A stretch of 64,000 nucleotides of DNA from the NCBI GenBank assembly GCA_965197385.1, contig CBDANA010000007.1:310001-374000 (forward strand), given 5' to 3'. The notes below the pieces were generated by a model. It worked only from the letters and a program-made list of their open reading frames with translations. It was not told where the DNA came from and ran no database searches. The stretch comes from G963667915 sp965197385. Lineage in GTDB: Bacteria > Acidobacteriota > Vicinamibacteria > Vicinamibacterales > UBA823. Shown here piece by piece: positions 62,942 through 64,000 of the stretch (position 1 is the stretch's first letter; each line of letters begins with the position of its first letter). The position numbers and the translations under genes are program-made.

Positions 62942-63547
62942 GTGACGACTCGATGGGTATTTGCCTGCGTTATCTTGTTACCGCTGGTGGTGGCCGGGCA
63001 GCCGCAGACGCCGGTCGATCTTCAGGCGCTCTTCGAGACGGGCCAGTATCAGGCGGTCGTCGATCGTCTGCAGGAACGTGCCGGTGATCCGGCGGCGGTC
63101 TATCTGGCTGTGCAGAGTCACGCCAAGCTGCAGCAGCCCGTCCAGGCGGCCGATCTGCTCAATGGCCTGGCGGCGCGGGCCGTGGAGGACCCCTGGCACC
63201 ACGTTGCCAGGGCGGCGCTGTCCCTCGGCCAGGGTGACCTCGACCAGGCGCTCGCTCATGCCACCCAGGGTGTTGCGCTCGGCGGTGCGGTCGCTGACGC
63301 GCATTACCAGCTGGGGCTCGTCCTCGCCGCCCGGCAGGAGTTCTCGGCGGCGGCGGTCACCTTCGACGCGGCGGCGGTGCGGCGCGCGGGGTTCGCCTAC
63401 GCATTCTACCAGGCCGGCTTGGCCTACTATCGCCACCAGCGAATCGACCTCATGGCGGCGCGGTTCGAGTCGTTCTTGAACGCCGCCCCGCAGGCGCCGG
63501 AGCGCACGCAGGTCGAGTCGATCATGCGCACCGTGCGGGGCCGGTAA
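62942..63547 (+). CDS. Exported tetratricopeptide-repeat protein
   Basis: I choose GTG 62942, preceded by GGGAGGAG; longer frames are possible. The 201-residue product has a signal peptide (FACVILLPLVVAGQP) and four to five TPR-like helical pairs (LFETGQYQAVVDRLQERAGD, ALSLGQGDLDQALAHATQG, AHYQLGLVLAARQEFSAAAVTF, AFYQAGLAYYRHQRIDLMAARFESFL). It is probably a periplasmic protein-interaction scaffold. Confidence 0.85.
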   Translation: MTTRWVFACVILLPLVVAGQPQTPVDLQALFETGQYQAVVDRLQERAGDPAAVYLAVQSHAKLQQPVQAADLLNGLAARAVEDPWHHVARAALSLGQGDLDQALAHATQGVALGGAVADAHYQLGLVLAARQEFSAAAVTFDAAAVRRAGFAYAFYQAGLAYYRHQRIDLMAARFESFLNAAPQAPERTQVESIMRTVRGR

Positions 63548-63559
63548 GGTAGCAGCCCG

Positions 63560-63971
63560 TGTTAGGACATTAACGCTGGGCGGCCGAACCGGGCGGCGAC
63601 GGCAGACGGCAACGCCGTATCAGGCGGCGCTGGCCGCGCGGTTCGAGCAACTGCAGGAGCTGCTGCGCGACTTCCCGGGCATTCGCGAAAAGCCGCTGTG
63701 GGGCGGGGTCGCCTATCGGTACGACGACTGCGTCGTCTTCCTCCTCACCCGGCGCCCGCGCGTCATCCTGCTCGAGATGAAGCTCACCGAGTTCGAGGCG
63801 GATGAGGCACTTCGCCTGCCCTGTGTGCGGCCGCACAGCTTCACGCGCCTCGCCCGCACCGGCTGGATCGGCGCTGTCATTCGGCCGGAGACGCCGCTCG
63901 AGCGGATCCACGAGCTGGTGGACCGGAGTTACGATCTGCGCGTCGAATCGGCAACCCTGACAAAGTCGTAA
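63560..63971 (+). pseudogene. 5'-truncated gene, possible YjbR/MmcQ- or TfoX-like small protein
   Basis: The open frame continues through FEQLQELLRDFPGIREKPLWGGVAYRYDD and LLTRRPRVILLEMKLTEFEADEALRLP to ATLTKS. No usual start codon lies upstream of ATG 63777 in this frame. The place where a start is expected is occupied by a piece of the large palindrome arm (agcagcccgtg at 63552-63562) and ttaggacatta, like the 60 bp element. An insertion or deletion may have removed the beginning. The fold assignment is weak. Confidence 0.4.
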
Positions 63972-64000
63972 TAGACGCGATTTCATGACTTCCCGTGTGG

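Overview
This is a 64 kb stretch of high-GC, gene-dense bacterial chromosome. No rRNA or named marker fixes the taxon. Several traits resemble Acidobacteriota of the Vicinamibacteria type: the GC level, many secreted peptidases (M1, M16, M61), Uma2 and DUF5658 proteins, an O-antigen-type ABC exporter next to mfd and surA, and palindromic intergenic repeats. That placement is an inference. The left edge cuts a PP2C phosphatase gene.

Layout. 1-9.5 kb: PP2C, O-antigen-type exporter (permease and ATPase with a Wzt-type C-terminus), heptose-phosphate nucleotidyltransferase, mfd, a SurA-like foldase, a NusG-like antiterminator with an in-frame TAG, and dusB. 9.5-16 kb: palindromic repeats and signalling genes (sigma54 activator, small HTH protein, H-box mini-protein, FliA-like sigma factor, hybrid histidine kinase), then a probable selenoprotein. 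16-25 kb: YhaM-like nuclease, FabZ-like dehydratase, GAF/PP2C regulator with an in-frame TAG, glutamine synthetase, PDZ protein, a decayed GAF sensor and DsbD. 25-38 kb: M1 peptidase, aminotransferase, ACT protein, an M16 pair, a 2-oxoacid dehydrogenase E1alpha-E1beta-E2 operon, and a Tat-exported aldolase-like PLP enzyme. 38-50 kb: Uma2 nuclease, frameshifted pepT, PIN/Phd toxin-antitoxin, aryl-CoA ligase, bicupin, class V aminotransferase, clpS-clpA, MBL hydrolase, GNAT remnant and an amidohydrolase lipoprotein. 50-56 kb: UPF0182 membrane protein, small conserved proteins and glycerate kinase. 56-58.4 kb: an IS1595-type element whose inverted repeats enclose a protein gene followed by a tRNA-like sequence and a class II tRNA. 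58.4-64 kb: broken M61 peptidase, copper-type P-ATPase, a TPR protein and a truncated gene.

The best candidates for something new are four. (1) A CYCXC-type protein (15283-15939, minus) has an in-frame UGA exactly at the first Cys of its C-terminal CxxC, followed by a SECIS-like hairpin. (2) A 160-185 bp palindromic repeat family (three full copies) has a core hairpin with a compensatory base-pair change; one copy has entirely different but still perfectly complementary terminal arms. (3) Two tandem tRNA or tRNA-like genes with very long variable regions lie just downstream of a protein gene inside the mobile element; one has a serine-type body but a UAA (Leu) anticodon. (4) Many genes are disabled by single stops, by 11 or 16 bp tandem duplications, or by compensating indels. 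This could be real decay or residual assembly error, and read data would decide.
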